In this document: positions 53,669 to 62,241 of the stretch, one piece after another
Position numbering within the stretch: position 1 is the first letter of the stretch
Layout of the letters: every line of letters begins with the position of its first letter
Origin: Polaribacter sp. NJDZ03
GTDB lineage: Bacteria; Bacteroidota; Bacteroidia; Flavobacteriales; Flavobacteriaceae
Length of the DNA: 64,000 nucleotides
Assembly: GCF_019263805.1 (NCBI RefSeq)
Contig: NZ_CP079195.1
Location: 2,963,001 to 3,027,000, forward strand
Reading direction: 5' to 3'
Notes under the pieces: generated by a model
What the model was told of the DNA's origin: nothing
Seen by the model: only the letters and a program-made list of their open reading frames with translations
Database searches by the model: none
Program-made: the position numbers and the translations under genes

Positions 53669-54232
53669 TTGAACAACAGGATAAATTTTTTAAAAGAGTC
53701 TATAAAAAACTTAAAAACATTAGGAACCGTTACACCGAGTTCTCGGTTTTTGGCGGAAAGAATGTTAAAAGGAATCGATTTTTCTAAAGTAGAAGTTTTG
53801 GTAGAATTGGGTCCGGGAAACGGAGCAATTACCAAGCTTATATTACAAAAATTGCCAGCAAATGCTACTTTAATTTGTTTTGAGATAAATGATAATTTTT
53901 ATAAAGAACTATCACAAATAGAAAACAAACAACTTATTGTTATTAAATCATCTGCAGAAAAAATTGAAGAAGAGTTAAAGAAATTAAACTTTAATAAAAC
54001 CTGTCATATTATTTCTAGTTTACCGTTAACAATTATTCCAGAAGAAGTTACAGATGAAATTTTAGAGAAATCTTTTCATGTTTTAGCAGATAATGGAACC
54101 TTTATTCAGTTTCAGTATAGTTTAACGTATTTTAAAAAACTTAAAAATGTGTTTAATCAATCTATATCTTTAGGTTTTGAACCCTTAAACTTCCCTCCAG
54201 CCTTTGTTTATCATTGTAAAAAAGTAGGTTAG
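53669..54232 (+). CDS. Class I SAM-dependent methyltransferase (PmtA/KsgA-like)
   Basis: 187 residues. TTG start at 53669. The glycine-rich motif is LVELGPGNGAITKLIL, and the post-I acidic residue is in CFEIND. The motif IV position reads SSLPLTIIP, similar to the N/S-LPF of rRNA dimethyladenosine and phospholipid N-methyltransferases. Its size suits a phosphatidylethanolamine N-methyltransferase, but rRNA is possible. The following gene has its own promoter. Confidence 0.75.
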   Translation: MNNRINFLKESIKNLKTLGTVTPSSRFLAERMLKGIDFSKVEVLVELGPGNGAITKLILQKLPANATLICFEINDNFYKELSQIENKQLIVIKSSAEKIEEELKKLNFNKTCHIISSLPLTIIPEEVTDEILEKSFHVLADNGTFIQFQYSLTYFKKLKNVFNQSISLGFEPLNFPPAFVYHCKKVG

Positions 54233-54239
54233 ATTTTTA

Positions 54240-54269
54240 TTGGTAAATTTTTAGATTGATGTATATTTG
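54240..54269 (+). promoter_or_regulatory. Promoter of glyS (TTGG, 18-base gap, TATATTTG)
   Basis: TTGG at 54240-54243 and TATATTTG at 54262-54269 have the same spacing as before rplU. The ATG of glyS begins 8 bases after the last G, so the mRNA is nearly leaderless. Confidence 0.75.
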
Positions 54270-54276
54270 TCGCATT

Positions 54277-55818
54277 ATGGCAAAACAAGAAGATCAATTT
54301 AAAAAAGTTTTATCGCACGCTAAAGAATACGGTTATGTTTTTCAGTCTTCTGAAATATATGATGGTTTAAGTGCGGTTTACGATTATGCTCAAAACGGAG
54401 TTGAGCTAAAGAAAAATATTAGAGATTACTGGTGGAAAGCAATGGTGCAAATGCACGAAAACATTGTGGGTATAGATGCTTCTATTTTAATGCACCCAAC
54501 AACTTGGAAAGCTTCTGGGCATGTAGATGCATTTAACGATCCTTTAATTGACAATAAAGATTCTAAAAAACGTTACAGAGCCGATGTTTTAATTGAAGAC
54601 TATTGTGCTAAAATAGAAGGAAAAATAAATAAAGAAGTTGCTAAAGCAGAAAAACGTTTTGGTGAAGCCTTTAATAAAGAAGAATTTGTTGCAACCAACG
54701 GAAGAGTTGTTGGTTATCAAGAAAAAATAAATACCATTTTAGCAAGAATGGGTGCGTCTTTAGAAAAAGAAGACTTAGCCGATGTAAAGCTATTAATTGA
54801 AGAATTAGAAATTGCAGATCCTTTAACAGGTTCTAGAAATTGGACAGACGTTAAACAGTTCAATTTAATGTTTGGTACAAAATTAGGTGCATCTGCAGAA
54901 ACTGCAATGGATTTATATTTAAGACCAGAAACGGCGCAAGGAATTTTTGTAAATTTCTTAAACGTGCAAAAAACAGGAAGAATGAAAATTCCTTTTGGTA
55001 TTGCACAAACCGGTAAAGCATTTAGAAATGAAATTGTTGCAAGACAGTTTATTTTTAGAATGCGTGAGTTTGAACAAATGGAAATGCAATTTTTTGTAAA
55101 ACCAGGCACTCAAAAAGAATGGTACGATCAATGGAAAGAAACGCGTTTAAAATGGCATTTATCTCTAGGGATGGGCGCAGAGAACTACCGTTTTCATGAC
55201 CACGATAAATTAGCACATTACGCAGATGCAGCGGCAGATATTGAATTTAATTTCCCATTCGGATTTAAAGAATTAGAAGGTATTCACTCTCGTACAGATT
55301 TTGATTTAAAAGCACATGAAAAATTTTCTGGTAAGAAATTACAGTATTTCGATCATGAAGAAAATAAAAGTTACACACCGTATGTAGTAGAAACTTCTAT
55401 TGGTTTAGATAGAATGTTCTTAGCTGTTTTTTCTAACTCTCTACAAGAGGAAGAATTAGAAAACGGAACAACAAGAACCGTTTTAAAATTGCCATCTGTT
55501 TTAGCACCTTTTAAAGCAGCTATTTTTCCTTTAGTTAAAAAGGATGGTTTGCCAGAAGTTGCCCGTGAAATTATGGATGATTTAAAATGGGATTTTAACG
55601 TTTTTTATGATGAAAAAGATGCCGTTGGTAAACGTTACAGACGTCAGGATGCAGCAGGAACACCATTTTGTATTACTGTAGATCATGAGACTTTAGAAGA
55701 TAAATGTGTTACTATAAGACATAGAGATACGATGGAACAAAAAAGAGTTGCTATTGCAGATTTAAAAGAAATTATTAAAGCAGAAGTAGCTGTAAAGACT
55801 TGGTTACAGAAAATGTAA
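54277..55818 (+). CDS. glyS: Glycine--tRNA ligase (dimeric, eukaryote/archaeal-type)
   Basis: 513 residues from the ATG at 54277 (MAKQEDQFKKVLSHAKEYG); a longer frame exists upstream but runs through the promoter. Class II synthetase motifs: RPETAQGIFVNF (motif 2-type loop region), GIAQTGKAFRNEI and SIGLDRMF (motif 3). The C-terminal anticodon-binding domain has APFKAAIFPLVKKD. Charges tRNA-Gly as a homodimer. Length is normal. Confidence 0.95.
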   Translation: MAKQEDQFKKVLSHAKEYGYVFQSSEIYDGLSAVYDYAQNGVELKKNIRDYWWKAMVQMHENIVGIDASILMHPTTWKASGHVDAFNDPLIDNKDSKKRYRADVLIEDYCAKIEGKINKEVAKAEKRFGEAFNKEEFVATNGRVVGYQEKINTILARMGASLEKEDLADVKLLIEELEIADPLTGSRNWTDVKQFNLMFGTKLGASAETAMDLYLRPETAQGIFVNFLNVQKTGRMKIPFGIAQTGKAFRNEIVARQFIFRMREFEQMEMQFFVKPGTQKEWYDQWKETRLKWHLSLGMGAENYRFHDHDKLAHYADAAADIEFNFPFGFKELEGIHSRTDFDLKAHEKFSGKKLQYFDHEENKSYTPYVVETSIGLDRMFLAVFSNSLQEEELENGTTRTVLKLPSVLAPFKAAIFPLVKKDGLPEVAREIMDDLKWDFNVFYDEKDAVGKRYRRQDAAGTPFCITVDHETLEDKCVTIRHRDTMEQKRVAIADLKEIIKAEVAVKTWLQKM

Positions 55819-55835
55819 TTCAATTTTTTAAGGAT

Positions 55836-55877
55836 AAAAAAAAGCTGAATCTCAATTGAGATTCAGCTTTTTTTTTG
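55836..55877. terminator. Bidirectional terminator after glyS
   Basis: Perfect palindrome AAGCTGAATCTCAATTGAGATTCAGCTT, given as arms AAGCTGAATCTCA and its complement, with A8 and T10 outside. It separates glyS from the convergent HMA gene. Confidence 0.93.
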
Positions 55878-55909
55878 ATATAATTTTTTGTTACTAGCTT
55901 TTAAAGGCA

Positions 55910-56242
55910 TTATTCTTTTGATGCAATAGAAGCTTTATAAAGTTCTCCGCCAGCAATACCGCTAACAAAAGAAGCTAAATCTTCTTTAGATGTTGTATTT
56001 GCATCAAACTCAATGTTTGCAATACTATCGGTAAAAATTACTTTGGCATCTATAACACCTTCTTTTTTAGATAATTTAGATTGTATTGTTCTTGCACAAC
56101 CAATTTGACAAGTCATACCAGAAATAGCTAAAGAAACATTTTGTTTGTTAACAGGCAGTATTTCTTTTTTTGCTTCACTTTTGCAGCCAATTAAAACGAA
56201 ACAAGCAAGTAGAAAAGCAAATAATATTTTTTTAATTTTCAT
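55910..56242 (-). CDS. Heavy-metal-associated (HMA) domain lipoprotein
   Basis: 110 residues. Lipoprotein signal (FVLIGC, Cys20), then an HMA fold at about 35-105: VSLAISGMTCQIGCARTI, with Cys45 and Cys49, a C-x3-C spacing where most HMA domains have C-x2-C. It should bind Cu(I) or a similar soft metal in the periplasm. No ATPase or CopZ partner is adjacent. Confidence 0.85.
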   Translation of the reverse strand: MKIKKILFAFLLACFVLIGCKSEAKKEILPVNKQNVSLAISGMTCQIGCARTIQSKLSKKEGVIDAKVIFTDSIANIEFDANTTSKEDLASFVSGIAGGELYKASIASKE

Positions 56243-56403
56243 AAAAATAGATTTAGAATATAAATATTTGAGTTAAAAAATAATTTGAATAAACCCTTAA
56301 CGAATTGCATAAGGTTAAATTATAAAATTATTATGCAAATTTATCAATAAAAGTACTGAGATTTAAACTTTTGTCGGATTTTTACGGAATACTTTTATCA
56401 GCA

Positions 56404-57279
56404 ATGAATAATCAACAACAAAAATGGTTTTACCTTATTATTCTTTCTATCGTTTGGGGTAGTTCATTTATTTTAATGAAAAAAGCACTTTTGGGTGTAA
56501 CTCCCATTCAATTAGGCGCTTTAAGAATGATTTTTACAGCTGTATTTTTACTTTCTGTAGCTTCTCGGTCCATAAAGAAGATTAAAAAAAGACATTGGAA
56601 ATATATCCTTTATACAGCACTAGCGGGTACCTTTATACCTAGTTTTCTATTTGCTTTTGCAATTACGAGTATAGATAGTTCTATTGTATCTATTTTAAAT
56701 TCATTTACACCTTTTAATACTTTAATTTTTGGAGCAATTGTTTTTGGCTTCGCTTTTAAAAAAGCACAATTGTATGGAATTTTAATTGGTTTAGTAGGGA
56801 CTTTAATTTTGATATTAAAAGGAGCTGATGTAAACCCTAACCAAAATTATTGGTATGCTTTATTAATTATAGTAGCTTCCGTAGGGTATGCTTTTAATGC
56901 AAATATTGTAAAGAAATATCTAGATGATTTAGATGCTTTGGCAATTACAACAGGTAATTTTTTATTATTAATTATTCCTGCAATTATTGTTTTAAGTTTT
57001 ACAGATTTCTTCACTACGTTTGATGTTAAAAATGAAAATCTAATACATTCTTTAGGATACTTGGCAATTTTATCTGTAGTAGGAACTGGAGTTGCAAAAA
57101 CTATTTACAATAAATTAGTACACATTTCAAACCCTGTTTTTTCATCTTCAGTAACCTATATAATACCTATAGTTGCTATATTTTGGGGTATGTTAGATGG
57201 TGAAAAGTTAAGTTTAATTCAGGTTTTAGGAGGTGTAATTATTCTTTTAGGAGTGTATTTTGTTAATAAGGCTAAGTAG
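56404..57279 (+). CDS. EamA/DMT family exporter
   Basis: 291 residues from the ATG at 56404 (MNNQQQKWFYLIILSIVWG); the in-frame TTG at 56371 adds 11 polar residues that are not family sequence. Ten hydrophobic segments form two EamA repeats (SIVWGSSFILMKKALLGV; YAFNANIVKKYL). Inner-membrane exporter of unknown metabolite. Length is normal. Confidence 0.9.
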   Translation: MNNQQQKWFYLIILSIVWGSSFILMKKALLGVTPIQLGALRMIFTAVFLLSVASRSIKKIKKRHWKYILYTALAGTFIPSFLFAFAITSIDSSIVSILNSFTPFNTLIFGAIVFGFAFKKAQLYGILIGLVGTLILILKGADVNPNQNYWYALLIIVASVGYAFNANIVKKYLDDLDALAITTGNFLLLIIPAIIVLSFTDFFTTFDVKNENLIHSLGYLAILSVVGTGVAKTIYNKLVHISNPVFSSSVTYIIPIVAIFWGMLDGEKLSLIQVLGGVIILLGVYFVNKAK

Positions 57280-57300
57280 TTTTTAAATTTGTGCATAAAA

Positions 57301-57332
57301 AAAGAGTCAAGAACTAAATCTTGACTCTCATT
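57301..57332 (-). terminator. Terminator of the M16 peptidase operon
   Basis: GAGTCAAGA pairs with TCTTGACTC; the T-run (complement of A at 57297-57303) is only present on the minus strand. So it belongs to the operon at 57357-60738. Confidence 0.85.
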
Positions 57333-57356
57333 ATTAAAAAATATTTCTAAAGTTGC

Positions 57357-59408
57357 TTATTTAAAATCAGCATCAGAAACACCTTCATTAATTTTAACTG
57401 AAATTAAAGTAGACTCAATTTTTTGAGGTCCCATAGTTCCAGATTTTTTTGTAGGAAATAGAATTCCATCAAAATCTTTATAATCGCTAAAAGTAGCTTC
57501 TTGATTTTGAGTTTTTCCTCCCATAGAAATAGTTTGAACTTCTTTTACTTTTAAACCTGTTGCTACATCAAAATAAGTAGAAACAGAAACTATTGTTCCT
57601 TTTTTAGCAACGACATAAACATTTTTACCATCTAATTTTTCTATACTTGTTAATGTAGTTTCACTATTATTTAATAATCCTAACTCAGGGAAAGCACCTA
57701 ATGTATGTGTCATTTCAGATGCTATATTAGCAGGTAAAGCTTGTCCGTTAGTACTAACTCCGTCTTTATTGGTTAAGACTTTCATCATTACATTACCACC
57801 AACACTAATTTCACTAGAAAAATTGTTTGCATCTCTTTTTTCAATAATCTGAAGAGTTTGCCCCATTGCACTTGCTTCATAGGTAGTTAAGGTTGTTTTT
57901 ATTGCTTTCACTTTCTCTACTCCACCAATTGCTTTAAAGTAATTGTTAATAACAGTTTCTTTTGTAATTCCGTCAGGAACTGCGATTGTCATTTCTGGCT
58001 TTTCTGCAGCTTCGGCATTTTTGTCGAAATAGTTGATTGTATAACCCGATTTTTCTAAATTATCTAAAACATCAATTGCTTTACCTGTAACAATTATACG
58101 AGCTTCATCACTTTTAAAGTATTTTAAGGCTGCATTTTGTACATCTTCTACAGTAACTGCATTTATATTAGTTAAATAGTTTTCGTAAAAATCTGTTGGT
58201 AAATTATAACGTGCAATATTTAAAGCAAAACTAGCAGCAGTAGCAGGTTTTTGTACATCCATAACAAAGCTACCAACATATTGTGCTTTCGCATTTTTTA
58301 ACTCTTCTTCGGTAACTTTTTCGGTACGAATTTTATCGATTTCTTTTTTAATTTCTACAATAGAACTGTCTGTAACTACGTTACGAACACTTGCAGAAGC
58401 TCTAAAAGTTGCAGCTACCTTACTTTGTCTAACGCTAGAGTAAGAACCGTAAGTATACCCTTTGTCTTCACGTAAATTCATAAATAAACGAGCAGTTCCG
58501 CCACCACCAAGAATATTGTTTGCTAATAACGCTGCGTAGTAATCTTTGTCTCCTAATTTTAAATCGATATTGTTAGCAATTACAACTTCAGATTGTACTG
58601 CATTTGGCATATCTATAAAATTGATTTCTGTTTTAGAAACGTTTTCTGGCTTTGTAAAAGCAACTTCTGGTACATCACTTTTTTTCCATTTTTTAAATAA
58701 ACTCTTTACTAATTTCTTAGTTTCTTTTGGGTTTATATCTCCAACAATTACTAAGTAAGCATTGTTTGGCTTATAATAAGTAGTGTAGTTGTTTTTAACA
58801 TCGGTTAAAGTAATGTTATTAACCGTTTCTTTAGAAACAAACTCTCCATAAGGATGATTTTTACCATACAATAAAGCACTTTCTACTCTTCTTGCAGTAC
58901 TTGTAACATTTTTTTCATCAGATTTTAATCCGTCTAAAGTAATTTTAATTTCTTTGTCGAATTCTTCTTGTGTAAACTGAGAATTTTTAATTCCGTCTGC
59001 CATTAACGCTAATACTTCTGGGAAATATTTTGTTAATGATCTTGCAGAAGCACCAGAACTATAAAAGTTAACACCAGCCCCTAAGAAATCTACTTTTTCA
59101 TTAAATTCATCTTTGGTAATGTTTTCTGTTCCTCTTCCTAATAAACTTCCCATTATGCTAGAAACACCTGCTTTATCTCCTTCAACTACAGGTTTATTAT
59201 CTATAGTTAAACTAGCTGATGCTCTTGGTAACTTATGGTTTTCTACCATAATTACTTGTAATCCGTTAGATAAAGTAAATTTTTCGGATTTACCTAATTG
59301 AACCTTTGGTGCTGGTCCTGGTTTAGGTTGTTGGCTTCTATCTATTTGTGCAGTTGTAGCAAAAGACATTGCTATAATTGCGATAAGTGATATTATCTGT
59401 TTTTTCAT
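57357..59408 (-). CDS. M16 family peptidase-like protein lacking the zinc motif
   Basis: 683 residues. Signal peptide (to ATTAQ), an N-terminal M16 domain (KFTLSNGLQVIMVENHKLP) where the HxxEH motif is replaced by SSIMGSLLGRG, a second M16 domain (about 205-390; KPNNAYLVIVGDI), and a C-terminal DUF-type extension of about 200 residues (from IGGVEKVKAIKTTL). It is therefore the non-catalytic subunit of an M16B heterodimer with the next gene upstream. It follows that gene by 19 bases. Confidence 0.87.
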   Translation of the reverse strand: MKKQIISLIAIIAMSFATTAQIDRSQQPKPGPAPKVQLGKSEKFTLSNGLQVIMVENHKLPRASASLTIDNKPVVEGDKAGVSSIMGSLLGRGTENITKDEFNEKVDFLGAGVNFYSSGASARSLTKYFPEVLALMADGIKNSQFTQEEFDKEIKITLDGLKSDEKNVTSTARRVESALLYGKNHPYGEFVSKETVNNITLTDVKNNYTTYYKPNNAYLVIVGDINPKETKKLVKSLFKKWKKSDVPEVAFTKPENVSKTEINFIDMPNAVQSEVVIANNIDLKLGDKDYYAALLANNILGGGGTARLFMNLREDKGYTYGSYSSVRQSKVAATFRASASVRNVVTDSSIVEIKKEIDKIRTEKVTEEELKNAKAQYVGSFVMDVQKPATAASFALNIARYNLPTDFYENYLTNINAVTVEDVQNAALKYFKSDEARIIVTGKAIDVLDNLEKSGYTINYFDKNAEAAEKPEMTIAVPDGITKETVINNYFKAIGGVEKVKAIKTTLTTYEASAMGQTLQIIEKRDANNFSSEISVGGNVMMKVLTNKDGVSTNGQALPANIASEMTHTLGAFPELGLLNNSETTLTSIEKLDGKNVYVVAKKGTIVSVSTYFDVATGLKVKEVQTISMGGKTQNQEATFSDYKDFDGILFPTKKSGTMGPQKIESTLISVKINEGVSDADFK

Positions 59409-59427
59409 TGTATATGTCTTTTGTTAA

Positions 59428-60738
59428 TTATTTTTTAGGTAAATACTCTAAAGTTACTCTTTGATTTGGATTTAAATATTTTTTAGCTACTTCTCTAATA
59501 TCTTCACGAGTAATAGAACGATAAATCTCAATTTCTGTATTAATTAAATTTGTATCGCCGTATAATACATTGTATCGAGCTAAAGAATTTGCAATTCCTT
59601 CTACACTAGAATTAGAATTTACAAATTGATTTTCGAATTGATTTTGAAGTTTTTGGTATGTTTTTTCAGAAATTAATTCTGTTTGTAGCTTTAAAATTTC
59701 TTCATCAATTTCTGTAACAATGTCTGCTAATTTAGTTTCCCCTTGTGGTAAACCGAAAATAATATAGGTTCCATAATCTTCTTGACTTAAGTTAATTGCA
59801 CCAGCTTGTAAAGCCATTTTTTTAGTGTCTACTAATTTTTTATATAAGACAGAGCTTTTTCCTGTACTTAAATAAGAAGAAATCATATCTAATATTCTAG
59901 AGTCTTTAGTTTTCATAGATGGCGTTCTGTAAGCCGTTATAATTGCTGGAATTTGAATATTAGGGTCATATCCTTTTGCTGCAATTGGTGCGGTAATAGG
60001 TTCTTCTTCTATAACTGTTCTTTCTATATCTGTTCCACGAGGAATTGGACCAAAATAAGCTTCAATTAATTTTTTTGCATTTGCAACATCAATATCACCT
60101 GCAACCACTAAAGTAGCATTGTTAGGTACATAAAACTTTTTATTAAATGCTAAAAAATCATCTAAAGTAGCAGCATCTAAATGTGCCATTTCCCCAATAG
60201 TTGTTCCTTTATATGGGTGTTTTTTAAAGATTTCTTTTTTAACATATTCTAAAAAACGAGAGTAAGGTTGGTTATCTACTCGTAATCTTTTTTCTTCTTT
60301 TACAACTTCGTTTTGAGTATCTACACCTTCTTGCCCAATAACTGGGTGTAATAAACGCTCAGATTCCATCCATAAACCTAATTCTAGATTATTAGAAGGA
60401 AATATTTCATAATAATACGTTCTATCATCAGTAGTGTTTGCGTTGTTATTTCCTCCATTCGCAGCAACTATTTTAGACCATTCTCCTTTATCAATATTCT
60501 CTGTTCCTTCAAACAATAAGTGTTCAAAAAAATGAGCCATACCAGTTCTATCTGGTTGTTCGTCTTTTGCACCAACATGGTACATTACTGCAGTAGTAAC
60601 TACAGGAGCAGATGTGTCTTGATGTAAAATAACATGCATTCCGTTGCTTAAATCGTACTCTTCAAATTCTACTTTCTGCGCGTTTAAAGAAAATGCGACT
60701 AAAAAAGCAGAAGTAAGAGATAAAATACTTTTCTTCAT
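59428..60738 (-). CDS. M16 family zinc metallopeptidase
   Basis: 436 residues. Signal peptide (to SLNAQ), catalytic domain with His69-x-x-Glu72-His73 (AHFFEHLLFEGTE) and downstream Glu144 (NEVVKEEKR) completing the HxxEH...E zinc site, then the inactive second M16 half (ATLVVAGDI). With the HxxEH-less partner it is a typical M16B pair, in the periplasm. It may degrade peptides or process surface proteins. TATTTTTG on the minus strand at 60839-60832 is a good -7 box for this operon. Confidence 0.93.
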   Translation of the reverse strand: MKKSILSLTSAFLVAFSLNAQKVEFEEYDLSNGMHVILHQDTSAPVVTTAVMYHVGAKDEQPDRTGMAHFFEHLLFEGTENIDKGEWSKIVAANGGNNNANTTDDRTYYYEIFPSNNLELGLWMESERLLHPVIGQEGVDTQNEVVKEEKRLRVDNQPYSRFLEYVKKEIFKKHPYKGTTIGEMAHLDAATLDDFLAFNKKFYVPNNATLVVAGDIDVANAKKLIEAYFGPIPRGTDIERTVIEEEPITAPIAAKGYDPNIQIPAIITAYRTPSMKTKDSRILDMISSYLSTGKSSVLYKKLVDTKKMALQAGAINLSQEDYGTYIIFGLPQGETKLADIVTEIDEEILKLQTELISEKTYQKLQNQFENQFVNSNSSVEGIANSLARYNVLYGDTNLINTEIEIYRSITREDIREVAKKYLNPNQRVTLEYLPKK

Positions 60739-60915
60739 AAAATTTATTTAATAAGTTATTAATTGATACGCTGTTTGACGCTGGTAGGTTTTGTTTGTTA
60801 CACTTTCTGCCAAACAATTTGTAATAGATACCAAAAATAAAAAAGATATACATTAAAAGTAGTACACTTTTCTTTTACTTTGCTCATTTTGATGAAATTA
60901 TTTATAAAAACAATA

Positions 60916-60945
60916 TTGGTTAGTTATAAAAAAGATGTATATTTG
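60916..60945 (+). promoter_or_regulatory. Promoter of rplU-rpmA (TTGG, 19-base-type spacing, TATATTTG)
   Basis: TTG at 60916-60918 and TATATTTG at 60938-60945, followed by CACCCGCATTTT. This box and the next bases are almost identical to those before HU (32323). The ATG is 60 bases downstream. Confidence 0.75.
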
Positions 60946-61004
60946 CACCCGCATTTTCATTAGGATAATGCAAAATAATTAGTAATAAACGCAAAATAAT
61001 TAGT

Positions 61005-61481
61005 ATGTACGCAATCGTAGAGATGGCAGGGCAGCAGTTTAAAGTTGCAAAAGACCAAAAAGTATACGTTCACCGTTTACAAGGAGAAGTAGGATCAAAA
61101 GTAACTTTTGATAACGTTCTTTTACTTGATGAAGAAGGTAATGTAACAATTGGCGCCCCAGCTATAGAAGGAGCTTCAGTAACAGCTCAAATTTTAAGTC
61201 ACTTAAAAGGTGATAAAGTAATCGTTTTCAAGAAGAAAAGAAGAAAAGGTTACATTAAGAAAAACGGACACAGACAATTTTTAAGCGAGATTCTTATTGA
61301 ATCTATTGCTGCTACTGGTGCAAAAAAATCAGTAAAAAAAGAAACTGCTCCAGCAAAAGAAGCTTCAACAGATTATAATACTATGACTGTTACAGAATTA
61401 AAAGCTGCTGCTAAAGATCAAGGTATCTCAGGATATACTTCTTTAAAGAAAGCTGAATTAATTGACGCTTTAACTAAATAA
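61005..61481 (+). CDS. rplU: Ribosomal protein bL21 with a C-terminal Rho_N/SAP-like extension
   Basis: 158 residues. The bL21 core is residues 1-102 ([40 protein letters not shown]). A linker rich in Lys/Ala/Glu leads to a helical module at about 126-158: [20 protein letters not shown] followed by KKAELIDAL, which follows the Rho termination factor N-terminal/SAP pattern. This extension is longer than usual bL21. It starts the rplU-rpmA operon. Confidence 0.95.
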   Translation: MYAIVEMAGQQFKVAKDQKVYVHRLQGEVGSKVTFDNVLLLDEEGNVTIGAPAIEGASVTAQILSHLKGDKVIVFKKKRRKGYIKKNGHRQFLSEILIESIAATGAKKSVKKETAPAKEASTDYNTMTVTELKAAAKDQGISGYTSLKKAELIDALTK

Positions 61482-61507
61482 AAATTCAATTTTAAAACCA
61501 TAGGATC

Positions 61508-61768
61508 ATGGCACATAAAAAAGGAGTAGGTAGTTCGAAGAATGGTAGAGAATCAGAATCGAAACGACTAGGTGTAAAAATATTTGGAGGACAAGCTGCA
61601 ATTGCAGGGAACATTATTGTTCGTCAAAGAGGAACAACTCACAATCCGGGAGAAAACGTTTACATGGGTAAAGATCATACTTTACATGCAAAGGTTGACG
61701 GTGTTGTAGAATTCCGTAAGAAAAAAGATAATAGATCTTATGTATCTATTACTCCATTTGAAGCTTAA
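61508..61768 (+). CDS. rpmA: Ribosomal protein bL27
   Basis: 86 residues. [20 protein letters not shown] is the standard bL27 start (mature Ala-His-Lys-Lys at the peptidyl-transferase centre), with [16 protein letters not shown] following. No N-terminal cleavage extension of the Firmicutes type. 26 bases after rplU. Confidence 0.97.
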   Translation: MAHKKGVGSSKNGRESESKRLGVKIFGGQAAIAGNIIVRQRGTTHNPGENVYMGKDHTLHAKVDGVVEFRKKKDNRSYVSITPFEA

Positions 61769-61789
61769 GAAATTTAGCTTTTAAAAATT

Positions 61790-61827
61790 AAAAAATGCTC
61801 AAACATGAAAATGTTTGAGCATTTTTT
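61790..61827 (+). terminator. Terminator of rplU-rpmA
   Basis: AAAAAATGCTCAAACAT pairs with ATGTTTGAGCATTTTTT around a four-base loop. Confidence 0.93.
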
Positions 61828-61890
61828 GGTTTAGAAATTATTTGCGTTTACTTTACTAAAGTAAATAATTTTATGTTTTTAAGGAGTAAT

Positions 61891-62190
61891 TACGTTTGTA
61901 AACTAGTTATAAATGAGCTTAGAGCTATTTTATTAAATGAAATTTATGATAAGAATAAAAGTAAGCTATTGTAGTAAAAACGATTGGTTGTTTTTAAATT
62001 TATGATTTTTAGCTTGTTAAGTGTGTTTTTTGAATCACTTATAGCGACTACTCATTTTATTATTGTATATTTAACACTGAATTTTAATTTACTTGTAACA
62101 TTTTTTTCGGGGGAATATAAATATTACTACTAATAGTTAAGTTTCATAAACAAAAATAAGCTACTCTTTTTAGGGTAGCTTTTTATTTAT
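61891..62190 (+). ncRNA. Candidate small RNA between rpmA and waaA
   Basis: A perfect -7 box, TACGTTTG (61891-61898), and a hairpin terminator (62158-62188) bracket about 280 bases without a supported gene; the longest frames are 22 codons or less. The region has no other explanation, and transcription here is an inference. A short peptide or a 5' leader with attenuation of waaA are the alternatives. The remainder of the 61828-62241 gap shows nothing else. Confidence 0.35.
62158..62188 (+). terminator. Orphan terminator before waaA
   Basis: AAGCTACTC pairs with GGGTAGCTT (one T-G wobble) with a six-base loop, then TTTTATTT. The nearest gene upstream (rpmA) already has its own terminator. Confidence 0.75.
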
Positions 62191-62241
62191 CTAGTTAATT
62201 ATGTAGAAGCTTAGTTGTTAGTATTTCGTATTTTTACGGTT

